A stretch of 64,000 bases of DNA, from positions 1 through 64,000 of the forward strand of contig CAJUQP010000006.1 in assembly GCA_910588245.1 (NCBI GenBank). The letters run 5' to 3'. Each line of letters opens with the position of its first letter. Within the stretch, counting starts at the first letter, position 1. A program made the position numbers and the translations under genes. The notes below the pieces were generated by a model. The model did not search any database and was not told where the DNA came from. It was given only the letters and a program-made list of their open reading frames with translations. The DNA is from an uncultured Muribaculaceae bacterium. GTDB lineage: Bacteria > Bacteroidota > Bacteroidia > Bacteroidales > Muribaculaceae. This document shows positions 1-8,631 of this stretch, one piece after another.

Positions 1-17
1 AGGCGGCTTAAAAATTG

Positions 18-53
18 GAGGGTGTACCAAAAACTGAATTTTGATACACCCTC
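18..53 (-). terminator. Hairpin terminator downstream of the MBOAT gene
   Basis: Arms at 18-32 and 39-53 pair over 15 positions. The one imperfect pair is a C/A mismatch if read on the plus strand but a G-U wobble on the minus strand, and a T-rich stretch follows on the minus strand. This fits a factor-independent terminator for the minus-strand SGNH-MBOAT operon, about 120 nt past its stop. An insertion-sequence end is an alternative that the window edge hides. Confidence 0.5.
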
Positions 54-173
54 ATCAACTATACTCAAGAGCGTCGTGATGATATCTATTACGAAAAAAT
101 ATATCTGATCAGATATGTTGTTGATATATATAGAGAGTCCAAGTCTATCCGACAATATGACTATCAATTACAG

Positions 174-1664
174 TCAGAACTGGAAATAGATGAAAGGGGC
201 TACCTCTTCAGACATAAACTCGATAACAAGCTGGACAGCTATCATAAATACTATGAGTTTTATCACCCAGTTCATCCTTACAAACAACGTCTGAACGCCA
301 TCAGCCCATGAGCGAGGGGTGAAATGGAATGCTATCAATGTGAGCATCATAATACACCAGGCAGGGCGCGCCTCCCAAAACTGTGGGATCTGGTTCCAAT
401 GGAAATCTACAAAAATATTATGTATGATCAGGATGGATTCAGAAAAATCATTAGCCCGGAAGAATACCCATAAGAGAGATACATATATAAAAGTAAAAGC
501 CCAGGAGATAAAGACGGTGATGAAATTATCAGGAATCTTCACCAGAACTGGCTTACATGCTTTATGCACCGCAAGTCCGATTCCATGCATCGCACCCCAA
601 AAAACGAATTTCCATGCAGCCCCGTGCCAAAGTCCACCGATAAGCATCGTAAGGAAATTATTTATATATGTCCTCAAGGTGCCATGCCGGTTTCCGCCAA
701 GAGGGATATAGACATAATCACGGAGCCATGATGACAGAGAGATGTGCCAACGACGCCAGAATTCAGTAAGATTGCGGCTCTGATAGGGGGAATCGAAGTT
801 CAATCCCAGACGGAAACCCATTATAAGAGCGATTCCTATCGCCATATCGGAATAGCCGGAGAAATCGCAATAGATCTGCATCGTATATCCCAGCACCCCC
901 ATCAGGGTCTGAACACCGGTATACAATGACGGATCATTAAATATCAGATCATTATATTGAGCGATATAGTCTGCGATCAGGGCTTTCTTAACCACACCTG
1001 TTATCACAAGCCAGAGGCCTCCCCATATATCGTTGTAGGAGGCACGGCGATTCTCTCTTATCTGCGGTAGAAAATAATCGGCCCTCACGATAGGGCCTGC
1101 CACCAATGCCGGGAAAAAGGAGAGGAAAAACAGATAGTCAAGCCACGACGACGTCGGACTTATCCTTTTCTTATACACATCGACCACATAGCTTATCGAC
1201 TGAAAGGTATAAAAAGATATACCTACCGGCAGGATTACATCCAGAGGCTGGAAATTGCCCTCCACCATCTGATTCCAGTTCCAGAGAAAGAAGTTGGCAT
1301 ATTTGAAATAGCCAAGTATGGAGAGGGATATACCCACCGACAACCACATGAGCGCGAGTCGCAACCAGCGCGGATGAGCCTTATATATAAGATGCGAGAG
1401 TGTCCAGTCTACAAGCGAAGTGCCGATAAGCATGAGAAAAAACAGGCCGCTCGATTTATAATAGAAATACAGAGAGAAACAGACAACAAACAACACCATC
1501 TTCCATCTGCTTCCCTTAAGGAAAGCATAGACAGGAAGAAAAACTATGAAGAGAATCCAAAAAAGCCCACTTGAGAAAAGCATCGGAGCTTTCGGATCAT
1601 ATGCGAAAAGACCAGCCACATTCCCGAATCCCTCCATAATATCGGACAATACCTTATCCATCAT
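174..1664 (-). CDS. MBOAT family O-acyltransferase (AlgI/PatA-like)
   Basis: Polytopic membrane protein of 496 residues that should pass an acyl, usually acetyl, group across the inner membrane to an extracellular polymer. The MBOAT core is plain: an EFWRRWHISLSSWLRDYVY block near residue 310, then GGLWHGAAW with the catalytic histidine near residue 350. It ends in the APFIYFQF tail common in Bacteroidota homologues. The longer reading frame begins with TTG at 1670; I chose the ATG two codons later. It follows the SGNH-hydrolase gene (stop at 1760) in the same direction, the usual AlgI plus AlgJ/X or PatA plus PatB arrangement, so the two probably form one operon for O-acetylating an exopolysaccharide or cell-wall polymer. 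The polymer is unknown. Confidence 0.9.
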   Translation of the reverse strand: MMDKVLSDIMEGFGNVAGLFAYDPKAPMLFSSGLFWILFIVFLPVYAFLKGSRWKMVLFVVCFSLYFYYKSSGLFFLMLIGTSLVDWTLSHLIYKAHPRWLRLALMWLSVGISLSILGYFKYANFFLWNWNQMVEGNFQPLDVILPVGISFYTFQSISYVVDVYKKRISPTSSWLDYLFFLSFFPALVAGPIVRADYFLPQIRENRRASYNDIWGGLWLVITGVVKKALIADYIAQYNDLIFNDPSLYTGVQTLMGVLGYTMQIYCDFSGYSDMAIGIALIMGFRLGLNFDSPYQSRNLTEFWRRWHISLSSWLRDYVYIPLGGNRHGTLRTYINNFLTMLIGGLWHGAAWKFVFWGAMHGIGLAVHKACKPVLVKIPDNFITVFISWAFTFIYVSLLWVFFRANDFSESILIIHNIFVDFHWNQIPQFWEARPAWCIMMLTLIAFHFTPRSWADGVQTLFVRMNWVIKLIVFMIAVQLVIEFMSEEVAPFIYFQF

Positions 1665-1759
1665 TTGCAATATACTAAATCGTTATGCACTACAACATTC
1701 AATGTGATGACAACACTTAGAAGTCGCTTAACGCTGCTTTCAAACAAACTCTTAAACAT

Positions 1760-2551
1760 CTACTTATTGAGAGCTTTAAGAAAAACCACATGTGTCTTCA
1801 CCTTACCTATAGTATCAGGAGGGGCAACAGCAAGAATAGGATGCGCCGACTCAGGCATCCATCTCATGATGCTATCCATCCAAAGCGCGGAAGAACTTCG
1901 TGTCGGATGTATATTGTCAGCTTTCCTCTTGAAGTTCATCCCCTCTGACCTGAAAAAAGATCCTCTCATGCACGCAGATTGGAGCATATCGTTGATACCG
2001 GTATCTTCTTTCCAGTTGGGCGGCCCGATCCATACATAAGGAATATCGCCTATCTTGGCAAGTATCTTCCTCACATACGGAAGACGCGACTGTGGCTTTT
2101 TGAAATACAGCTCATTACTTCCCAAAGATACAAACACATAGTCGACGTCATATTTCCTGAGATAGTAATCAAGAGTATCGCTTTCCGCCCAGATCTTAGT
2201 ATTGCTCGAATCCCAGTTGACAGCATGGAACGTATGCCCGTTGTATGCGGCATACGCGGCAAGCCTGATCGCCAGATTCAGAGTCATCGAGTCGCCGAAA
2301 AGCAAAATTGATTTCGGCACAGTGTCGACCTCCATCATCTTTTCCTCGACTTCAACCGCCACAGAATCCGTCGGGATTTCCGCAGCCACGGAATCAACAC
2401 TTCCGTCAGATTCCGGGAAAAGAGTCTCCGCGAAAGGGGCTTTCTTCAATGTATGGCCGGCAATCGTGACGTCATCATAAAACGCAAAGGAGAAAAAAGC
2501 CAGCAGAGCCACCACAAGAAGCATCCAAAGACCTGAATAATTCGATTTCAT
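1760..2551 (-). CDS. Membrane-anchored SGNH/GDSL-type hydrolase or acetyltransferase
   Basis: A 263-residue protein with an N-terminal membrane anchor (about residues 6-26) and a periplasmic SGNH domain. Visible blocks are LLFGDSM (catalytic Ser), VSLGSNE (block III Asn) and DNIHPT (Asp/His of the catalytic triad). In AlgJ/AlgX and PatB-like proteins such a domain completes acetyl transfer begun by an MBOAT partner, and here the MBOAT gene lies directly downstream. The frame can be extended to 2668, but ATG 2551 gives a normal anchor, and a strong promoter lies at 2606-2637. Hydrolase versus transferase activity cannot be decided from sequence. Confidence 0.8.
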   Translation of the reverse strand: MKSNYSGLWMLLVVALLAFFSFAFYDDVTIAGHTLKKAPFAETLFPESDGSVDSVAAEIPTDSVAVEVEEKMMEVDTVPKSILLFGDSMTLNLAIRLAAYAAYNGHTFHAVNWDSSNTKIWAESDTLDYYLRKYDVDYVFVSLGSNELYFKKPQSRLPYVRKILAKIGDIPYVWIGPPNWKEDTGINDMLQSACMRGSFFRSEGMNFKRKADNIHPTRSSSALWMDSIMRWMPESAHPILAVAPPDTIGKVKTHVVFLKALNK

Positions 2552-2605
2552 ATTGTTATACGAAAAATAACCGAGGAGAAGGAGAAAATCATTTCTATTG
2601 ATGTG

Positions 2606-2637
2606 CAAAATTAACTCATTCCCATAATGTGAGCAAA
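2606..2637 (-). promoter_or_regulatory. Bacteroidota-type promoter for the SGNH-MBOAT operon
   Basis: On the minus strand TTTG (2634-2637) is followed after 20 bp by TAATTTTG (2606-2613), matching the -33/-7 consensus of the primary sigma factor in Bacteroidota. Predicted start of transcription is near 2600, giving a leader of about 50 nt before ATG 2551. Confidence 0.7.
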
Positions 2638-2680
2638 TAAAATCTTCATAAAATATGCACAAAAACAACGGCTACAAAAA

Positions 2681-2711
2681 GAGGAGGGCCGCTTCCACTA
2701 CGGTCCTCCTC
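2681..2711 (-). terminator. Terminator-like hairpin on the minus strand
   Basis: Arms 2681-2691 and 2701-2711 pair over 11 positions. On the minus strand the hairpin is followed by CTTTTTG. It sits upstream of the SGNH gene promoter, so it would end a minus-strand transcript that starts somewhere in 2712-3177, where I can find no convincing gene. Confidence 0.45.
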
Positions 2712-3177
2712 GCGATTCCACTATAAACTATATCTAACTAAACTTAAACCATATTCAACTTTTCTCACGAAACTTTGAATATTTATCCATATTGCTTCAT
2801 TGCTTTTTGTATTAATAGAACGATTGCAGAAGCGGTTTGTTGGATTGTTTATGCTGGTTTAATCTTATTCAACACCCCTTAACAATTGGCTATGCATTAA
2901 TCACTTCAACACTCTCAAAATAGAAAAAATTTAACAACCTTTCCACGATTCTGATAAAACGATAGATGTAGCACAGAGACAACATGAAAAACATCCCAGC
3001 AAAATAAACGATTAAATGAAGTGTGCAGAACCGCAAACACCTTTTATTTCATCCCCCAAAATATTATTTCACTCCAAGAAAAATACTTTCTCAGGATTCC
3101 TGCGTTATGATAATAAATCACACCTGACCGGCAATACAAGTTGCCCGGGGCGGGAAAAACCATTAAACAATAATCAG
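2712..3177. other. Gene-free stretch before the zinc metallopeptidase
   Basis: AT-rich sequence with no convincing gene. On the minus strand there is an 11-codon open frame (2755-2790) about 40 nt before the 2681-2711 hairpin, which could be a leader peptide or chance. The long plus-strand reading frame of the peptidase extends back to 3016, but that part is low complexity and unlike the family, so I treat it as non-coding. Confidence 0.4.
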
Positions 3178-4044
3178 ATGAGACTTGACGGAAGGCGTAC
3201 GAGCTCGAATGTGGAAGACAGAAGGGGGCTCAGCGGCGGCGCGAAGATCGCCGGAGGTGGCATCGGCGGCCTGATAATCGCCGCTCTATTGATATGGATA
3301 TCCGGAGGCAATCCCCTATCGGTGCTCAACGGCTCATCGGGATCGTTTGCGACCTCAAATGAGATACGGTCAGATTATCAACCCACCGAGAAAGAGGAAC
3401 AATATGCCGAATTCGCCAAAAAGATACTTGCCGGAACGGAAGATGTATGGACAGAGGAATTCCAGAAAATGGGACTTACCTACCGGGCGCCCAAAATGGT
3501 GCTCTACACGGGTTCCGTGAAGTCGGGATGCGGATCAGCCACATCGGCCGTCGGGCCGTTCTATTGCAGCGCCGATGAGACTTTATATATCGACCTATCC
3601 TTTTTCGAGCAAATGGAGCAACAGATGAAAGCAGGAGGCGACTTCGCATATGCGTATGTGATCGCCCATGAAGTAGGCCATCATGTGCAGCACCTTCTCG
3701 GCACCCTCTCCCAGACCCACGAACAAATGGCACGCCTGCCGGAGGCCGAAGCCAACAGGATAAGCGTGCGTACAGAGCTGCAAGCCGACTATTATGCGGG
3801 AGTCTGGGCATATCACGACAACCGGATGTTCGGCTCGCTCGAGCCCGGCGACATTGAGGAGGGGCTCAACGCCGCCTCCAAGATCGGCGATGATTATCTG
3901 CAGAAACAGGCCCAGGGATATGCCGTGCCCGAGACTTTCAACCACGGCCGGTCTGACCAGCGCGTGAGATGGCTTGAGAAAGGAGCCCGCACTGGAGATA
4001 TCAGAAGCGGCGACACTTTCTCCCCCTCATATTCCGATCTCTGA
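3178..4044 (+). CDS. Neutral zinc metallopeptidase, YpfJ family
   Basis: 288 residues. The N-terminus (MRLDGRRTSSNVEDRRG) is the family signature, which fixes the start at 3178 although the frame is open back to 3016. One membrane segment follows at about residues 23-42, then the catalytic domain with HEVGH at 164-168. A downstream ELQADYYAGVWAYHD block should supply the third zinc ligand. Expected to be a membrane-anchored zinc peptidase; the physiological substrate of this family is not known. It stands alone: the region before it is gene-free and the next gene is on the other strand. Confidence 0.88.
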   Translation: MRLDGRRTSSNVEDRRGLSGGAKIAGGGIGGLIIAALLIWISGGNPLSVLNGSSGSFATSNEIRSDYQPTEKEEQYAEFAKKILAGTEDVWTEEFQKMGLTYRAPKMVLYTGSVKSGCGSATSAVGPFYCSADETLYIDLSFFEQMEQQMKAGGDFAYAYVIAHEVGHHVQHLLGTLSQTHEQMARLPEAEANRISVRTELQADYYAGVWAYHDNRMFGSLEPGDIEEGLNAASKIGDDYLQKQAQGYAVPETFNHGRSDQRVRWLEKGARTGDIRSGDTFSPSYSDL

Positions 4045-4142
4045 CTAAGAAGCTGCTTTCTAAACAACTCCTAAGATTATATCATCCATCGCGCCATCAA
4101 TATCTGGGAGCATCTGCCGGAGGAAGACTTCCGGCGTATGGC

Positions 4143-4322
4143 TCAACGTGCGCGGAATTGGCGGGCAGAGGCGTCATATACATAACCTGCCTCTCCGAGT
4201 TTTCTCTCAAGTTCGCCCCGGTCAAGGCCAAGCGAGAGACAAAGATCGTCGAGCGATTCATATGCGCCGTCGCGCAGTTTCATATTCATCATGCTGTAGA
4301 GGATATTCGGATCTGATATCAT
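4143..4322 (-). CDS. DUF4250 domain protein (59 aa)
   Basis: Small protein starting MISDPNILYSMMNMKLRDG and continuing with ESLDDLCLSLGLDRGEL and a final GYVYDASARQF block. This matches the compact DUF4250 pattern: a 'DP-L-S--N-KLRD' start followed by a predicted helix-turn-helix-like region. Function unknown. An in-frame stop lies four codons upstream of ATG 4322, so the start is firm. It is divergent from the C45 hydrolase gene, with 50 bp between the two start codons. A weak GC hairpin lies just past its stop. Confidence 0.75.
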   Translation of the reverse strand: MISDPNILYSMMNMKLRDGAYESLDDLCLSLGLDRGELERKLGEAGYVYDASARQFRAR

Positions 4323-4346
4323 AGTCGTTTATTTGATTTTTTTACT

Positions 4347-4354
4347 TATCTTTG
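4347..4354 (+). promoter_or_regulatory. -7 element upstream of the first C45 hydrolase
   Basis: TATCTTTG matches TAnnTTTG. Transcription would begin near 4360, leaving a leader of roughly 13 nt before ATG 4373. No TTTG at the expected distance is seen, so the -33 part is weak. Confidence 0.4.
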
Positions 4355-4372
4355 TGAAAAAATTTTTCAACT

Positions 4373-5503
4373 ATGATTAAACGGACACTTACCATCATTT
4401 GTTGCCTTCTGGCAGCCGCTGCCAACGTCATGGCATGCACTTCCGCCATAATAGGCGCCAGCCGCAATCCTTACGGGCGCCCACTCCTCTGGAAACACCG
4501 CGACACTAGCGCCACCGACAACAAGATCGAATATGTGGCCGGGAAAAACGGGGAGCACTCATATGTTGGCCTATTCAATGCCGACGACCGCCGCCTTGAA
4601 CAGGCCTGGATGGGGATGAACGACGCCGGATTCGCCGTAATGAACACAGCCTCCTACAATATAAAGGACGATAAAGTGCCTCAGAAAAAAATGGATAAGG
4701 AAGGATATGTGATGGCGAAAGCGCTTAAGACATGTGTGACCGTAGATGATTTCGCCCGTCTGCTCGACACTCTTCCGCGCCCTATGGGCGTAGAGGCAAA
4801 CTTCGGAGTAATCGACGCCTATGGCGAGGGTGCCTATTTCGAGACAAACAACCACTCCTACGTAAGATACGACCTCAACGATGCCCCCGACGATGTACTG
4901 ATACGCACAAACTACAGCATGTCCGGACGACCTGAGGAGGGCTTCGGTTTCAACCGGGAGGCCAATGCATGCCATCTGCTCAAACCACATATCGCGGCTG
5001 CTGACATCACCCCGGAAATCCTTACCGAAGACGTAAGCCGTTCGTTCTGGCACGATCTTAAACAGCGCGATTACTCCACCGGCTCCGACAGATGGGTGAT
5101 CGACCAAGACTTCATACCGCGCCATTCCTCGACAGCCACAGTCGTAATAGAGGGATGCAGACCGATCTCCAAGGAGGCAGCCCCGGATCCCGAAACAATT
5201 GCCGAACAATATATCATGTGGACAGGTCTCGGATATCCCCCATGTTCTGAGATTGTGCCCGTATGGTGCCGTCCCGATGGCGTGCACAATGACCTCAGGG
5301 GAACACTGAAGAACGGACATTCCCTGATGAGCGACCGAGTGAAAGCGCGCAGAGACGAGGTCTTCCCCCTGAAAAAAGGGAATGGGGAGAAATATCTCGA
5401 TATCTCACGCCTTTATAATGCCGAAGGCACAGGATATGTGCAGACCCTCAGGCCAAAGAATCTGGAGACCTACAGGGTCACACGTGCCTTGAGAGACAAA
5501 TGA
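4373..5503 (+). CDS. Secreted C45/choloylglycine-type linear amide C-N hydrolase
   Basis: 376 residues. A signal peptide (about residues 1-21) ends exactly before Cys22 in ACTSAIIG. In this Ntn-hydrolase group the N-terminal Cys is the nucleophile, so signal cleavage could itself expose the active site. Other family features are GRPLLWKHRDTS near residue 35 and the VEANFGVIDAYG core near 140. The enzyme should cleave a non-peptide amide bond in the periplasm or outside the cell; relatives act on acyl-amino acids, penicillins or bile-salt amides, and the substrate here cannot be named. A paralogue lies at 33355-34581. It leads a plus-strand cluster with only 7 nt to the next gene. Confidence 0.8.
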   Translation: MIKRTLTIICCLLAAAANVMACTSAIIGASRNPYGRPLLWKHRDTSATDNKIEYVAGKNGEHSYVGLFNADDRRLEQAWMGMNDAGFAVMNTASYNIKDDKVPQKKMDKEGYVMAKALKTCVTVDDFARLLDTLPRPMGVEANFGVIDAYGEGAYFETNNHSYVRYDLNDAPDDVLIRTNYSMSGRPEEGFGFNREANACHLLKPHIAAADITPEILTEDVSRSFWHDLKQRDYSTGSDRWVIDQDFIPRHSSTATVVIEGCRPISKEAAPDPETIAEQYIMWTGLGYPPCSEIVPVWCRPDGVHNDLRGTLKNGHSLMSDRVKARRDEVFPLKKGNGEKYLDISRLYNAEGTGYVQTLRPKNLETYRVTRALRDK

Positions 5504-5510
5504 CGCCCAT

Positions 5511-6140
5511 ATGTCGGGAAAAACTCAGAAGGAGATCGACGTTACGGACAATGCCATGGACAGTGGCCTGACACCGGTCGTCACCGAGATATTCCGCATG
5601 GGAAAACAAAGTCATGCCATGCATATGGTTCACCTGCATGGCAAACCATGGATGGCTTTGATGTCATGTCTGGCCATGGCATCGTTGATATGCGGTATTT
5701 TTGTCGACACGGCATGGTCTGTGGTTTTCCTTATGATGGTGTTTATTGTGTTCCCTGCAATTCTCGCATATCTTTATTTCTTCTATGGTCTTATTCCGGA
5801 AAGTGCCATGAACGTGGCACCACATCGTCTGATATTCCATAAAGATTCGATCTCCTCAGAAATATATGCCTTGCAAAAACCTGCCCCGGAGGCCACTGAA
5901 GAGGAGGATGATAAGAGAACTGAGAATCCGGTACATATCCTCAATGTGCCTTTGAAATCCGTTGAATCGCTCACTGTGGGAATCTCCTCAGTGACATTAT
6001 CGCTGAAAGGCAAAGGCGCGTTCATATGGATTCCGGTTAATGCTTTCCCCTCGGAAGATCTATTCAAGATAGCGATACAACTGAGCACACGTTATCTCAA
6101 ACATTCATCGGATAAAACCCATCCAGACAATCAAAAATAA
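5511..6140 (+). CDS. Hypothetical two-TM membrane protein
   Basis: 209 residues, family not recognised. A polar N-terminus is followed by two adjacent membrane segments (about 46-63 and 69-92). A soluble C-terminal domain of about 110 residues has beta-rich stretches (EIYALQKP, VESLTVGISSVTLSLKGKG, AFIWIPVNAF), a layout similar to YcxB-like proteins. An acidic linker (ATEEEDDKRTE) interrupts it. It is tightly packed between the C45 hydrolase (7 nt) and the thioesterase (13 nt), so it is probably co-transcribed, but the neighbours do not point to a role. Confidence 0.65.
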   Translation: MSGKTQKEIDVTDNAMDSGLTPVVTEIFRMGKQSHAMHMVHLHGKPWMALMSCLAMASLICGIFVDTAWSVVFLMMVFIVFPAILAYLYFFYGLIPESAMNVAPHRLIFHKDSISSEIYALQKPAPEATEEEDDKRTENPVHILNVPLKSVESLTVGISSVTLSLKGKGAFIWIPVNAFPSEDLFKIAIQLSTRYLKHSSDKTHPDNQK

Positions 6141-6153
6141 CAGACCTACATAA

Positions 6154-6573
6154 ATGAGACTTCTAAAGGACAATAAGAAATACTGCTTCGTGATGGATAT
6201 GGAAGTACGCGATTATGAACTTGACTGCGAACAGATAGTCAATAACGCCAACTATCTCCATTACATGGAACATACCCGTCATAAATTCTGTTCCGACGCC
6301 GGACTCTCGTTCATTGACATGCACAACCATGGCATGGACGCAGTTGTAAGAAAAATAGAGATAGAATACAAGACTTCCCTGCGCGGCGGCGAGAGCTTCC
6401 TGAGCTGCCTCAGGCTCGACCGGCGAGGACCGAGATTCATATTCCATCAGGACATAATCAAACCCAACGGCGAGATGGTTGTCGAGGCTGTAGTGACAGT
6501 CGTTGTCCTGAAAGACGGCAAGCTTTCCCGTGGCGACGAACTCGCAGCCGTCTTCTCGAAATACATACGCTGA
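6154..6573 (+). CDS. Hotdog-fold acyl-CoA thioesterase (YbgC/4HBT-like)
   Basis: 139 residues, the normal size of a single hotdog domain. The motif VRDYELDCEQIVNNANYLHY near residue 18 corresponds to the 4-hydroxybenzoyl-CoA thioesterase signature with its conserved Asp and NANYL element. Expected to hydrolyse acyl-CoA or acyl-ACP in the cytoplasm. It follows the membrane protein by 13 nt and precedes dprA by 26 nt. Confidence 0.82.
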   Translation: MRLLKDNKKYCFVMDMEVRDYELDCEQIVNNANYLHYMEHTRHKFCSDAGLSFIDMHNHGMDAVVRKIEIEYKTSLRGGESFLSCLRLDRRGPRFIFHQDIIKPNGEMVVEAVVTVVVLKDGKLSRGDELAAVFSKYIR

Positions 6574-6599
6574 TTTTCACGCAAAATAAATTCGCTCTC

Positions 6600-7721
6600 A
6601 TGCCTTCCGACTCTACAGCCATATTTGAGATCGCCCTATCGATGGTGAGTAAGATCACCCCCGGGATCGTGCGTGCGCTTCCTGACATAGGTCTGACCCC
6701 CTCTGATTTCTTTCAGCTCGACACCCGGGATCTCGGCACGGCTTTCGGACTCCCCTCAGGCACCACCTTCGAAAGGATGGACCGCGACGAAGCGTTGTTC
6801 AAAGCGCGCAAGGAATACGCACTGATGGAAAAGCATAATATCAGAGGCTATTTCCTTCTTAACGCGGATTACCCTACAAGGCTTTTCCAGATTCCTGACG
6901 CACCGGTCTATCTATATCAACTTGGCGAAGCCGATCTTGAGAGCGAGCACATGATGAGTCTTGTGGGCACCAGGAAACCGACCCCCTACGGCATGGAATT
7001 CTGCGACCGCCTGGTGCAGGATCTCGCAGCCTATTTCAGAGATCTCACAGTAGTGAGCGGTCTGGCCTACGGCATCGACTCGGCGGCACACGAAGCGGCG
7101 CTTAAGGCCAATGTGCCTACCGTAGCTGTCGTGGCGCATGGACTCGACATGATTTATCCCGCACAGCACAGAGATCTCGCCCGTCACATCATCAGGAGCG
7201 GAGGAGCCATATTGACGGAGTATCCGTTCGGAGAGAAACCATTCCGTCAACGTTTCCTTGAACGCAACCGGATCGTGGCCGGACTTTCTGATGTGACAGT
7301 CGTGGCTGAGAGCGACATCAAAGGGGGTGCCATGTCGACCGCCAACACGGCTTTTTCCTACTCACGCGATGTAATGGCTCTTCCGGGAAGGACAACAGAT
7401 CAACTCAGTTCAGGATGCAATCTGCTGATCCGAAAAGAGAAAGCCCATCTGATCACATGCGCCGCAGACCTGATCGAGACAACGGGATGGCGCCCTCTCG
7501 ACATCGGGATAAACCCGAGGCAGAGAAATCTCTTCCCCGAACTTGAAGGAGATGCAAAAGCAGTCTACGAGCTACTGAGATTCAGTCATGATCCCCTGCA
7601 GATAGACTTCATCCACACCCAAACGCTCATATCCCTTCCACGCCTCACCTCCACCCTCTCTGAAATGGAATTCGACGGCATAATAATAAGGCATCCAGGC
7701 AACAGATACACAATTGCCTGA
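6600..7721 (+). CDS. dprA: DNA-processing protein DprA
   Basis: 373 residues. The Rossmann-like DprA domain is unmistakable: SLVGTRKPTPYG near residue 120, VVSGLAYGIDSAAH near 155, AVVAHGLDMIYP, then ERNRIVAGLSDVTVVAES and the GGAMSTAN loop. An N-terminal helical region (residues 1-80) and a small C-terminal winged-helix-like domain flank it. DprA binds incoming single-stranded DNA and loads RecA in natural transformation, and is widely kept in Bacteroidota. It is the last gene of a plus-strand run and converges with the uridine phosphorylase gene, with 31 bp between them. Confidence 0.95.
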   Translation: MPSDSTAIFEIALSMVSKITPGIVRALPDIGLTPSDFFQLDTRDLGTAFGLPSGTTFERMDRDEALFKARKEYALMEKHNIRGYFLLNADYPTRLFQIPDAPVYLYQLGEADLESEHMMSLVGTRKPTPYGMEFCDRLVQDLAAYFRDLTVVSGLAYGIDSAAHEAALKANVPTVAVVAHGLDMIYPAQHRDLARHIIRSGGAILTEYPFGEKPFRQRFLERNRIVAGLSDVTVVAESDIKGGAMSTANTAFSYSRDVMALPGRTTDQLSSGCNLLIRKEKAHLITCAADLIETTGWRPLDIGINPRQRNLFPELEGDAKAVYELLRFSHDPLQIDFIHTQTLISLPRLTSTLSEMEFDGIIIRHPGNRYTIA

Positions 7722-7752
7722 AATGCCTTATCAAGGAAATGGTCGCTATGGT

Positions 7753-8631
7753 TCAGAAGCGGTCGAGCACCGTGCGCACAAGTCTTTCGACAGATGGCTT
7801 ATAGTCTGTCTGCGCGTCTTCGGCTCTTCTCTGGGCTATAATACAGCATACGGTCATGGCCCTGTGTCCGAGAAGCCGCGCCATGCCTTGCAGACATGCC
7901 GACTCCATCTCAAAGTTGGTGATCGGGCGTCCCTTGTATCTGAAAGTCTCTATCTTCGCGTTAAGTTCCGGATCTCTGAGTTTCAGACGCACCATTCTTC
8001 CCTGGGGAGCATAAAACCCCACAGCGGCAATCGTATAGCCCCTCACCATGTCATCGCGGCCGATTCGCTCCACCAGTTCAGCATCTGCATCAGCCACATA
8101 AGGAGCGGCCCAGGTACTATCCCAGCCCACATGCCGGCAGAAATCCCTCTCAAACGCGAGATCGCACACCTTGTCGCGGTCAGCATAGAAATTAAGTATG
8201 CCGTCGAAGCCCATTCCCTTCTCGGCAATGACGAAATCACCGATCTTCAGATCATATTGGAGAGAACCGGACGTGCCGATCCTGACCATGTTGAGAGTTC
8301 GGTGTTCGGGCTTTACCGTGCGTGTCCTGAAGTCCACATTGGCCAGGGCATCAAGTTCGGTAATGACAATTTCTATATTGTCCGGGCCTATACCATGGGA
8401 AATACACATAATCTCCTTTCCCTTGTAACGTCCTCCGATGGCATGAAACTCACGCGATGAGACATCATATTCAATCTCATCGAAATAAGATGCTACCATG
8501 TCGACGCGTCCGGGATCGCCGACAAGTATTATATTGTCGCGCAACTGCTCAGGGCGCAGGTGGATGTGGAATGCAGAATTGTCATCGTTGATTATTAGCT
8601 CCGATGGTGGTATAACTCTTTGATCTGCCAT
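7753..8631 (-). CDS. udp: Uridine phosphorylase family nucleoside phosphorylase
   Basis: 292 residues of the PNP/UDP phosphorylase family. Visible are the GDPGRVDMVA phosphate-binding start, SHGIGPDNIEI, the RIGTSGSLQYDL phosphate loop near residue 125, and TNFEMESACLQGM near 240, the Met-Glu ribose-binding motif typical of uridine phosphorylase. It should split uridine with phosphate into uracil and ribose-1-phosphate for nucleoside salvage. Single gene, with a possible promoter at 8744-8751 and a leader of about 105 nt. Confidence 0.88.
   Translation of the reverse strand: MADQRVIPPSELIINDDNSAFHIHLRPEQLRDNIILVGDPGRVDMVASYFDEIEYDVSSREFHAIGGRYKGKEIMCISHGIGPDNIEIVITELDALANVDFRTRTVKPEHRTLNMVRIGTSGSLQYDLKIGDFVIAEKGMGFDGILNFYADRDKVCDLAFERDFCRHVGWDSTWAAPYVADADAELVERIGRDDMVRGYTIAAVGFYAPQGRMVRLKLRDPELNAKIETFRYKGRPITNFEMESACLQGMARLLGHRAMTVCCIIAQRRAEDAQTDYKPSVERLVRTVLDRF

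Noticed and set aside
3016..3177. N-terminal extension of the zinc metallopeptidase
   Set aside because: Family proteins begin at the MRLDGRR-type sequence, and the extension is low complexity.
4571..5320. 249-codon minus-strand open frame
   Set aside because: Antisense to the C45 amidohydrolase with its clear motifs.
7714..8460. 248-codon plus-strand open frame
   Set aside because: Antisense to the well-supported uridine phosphorylase gene.
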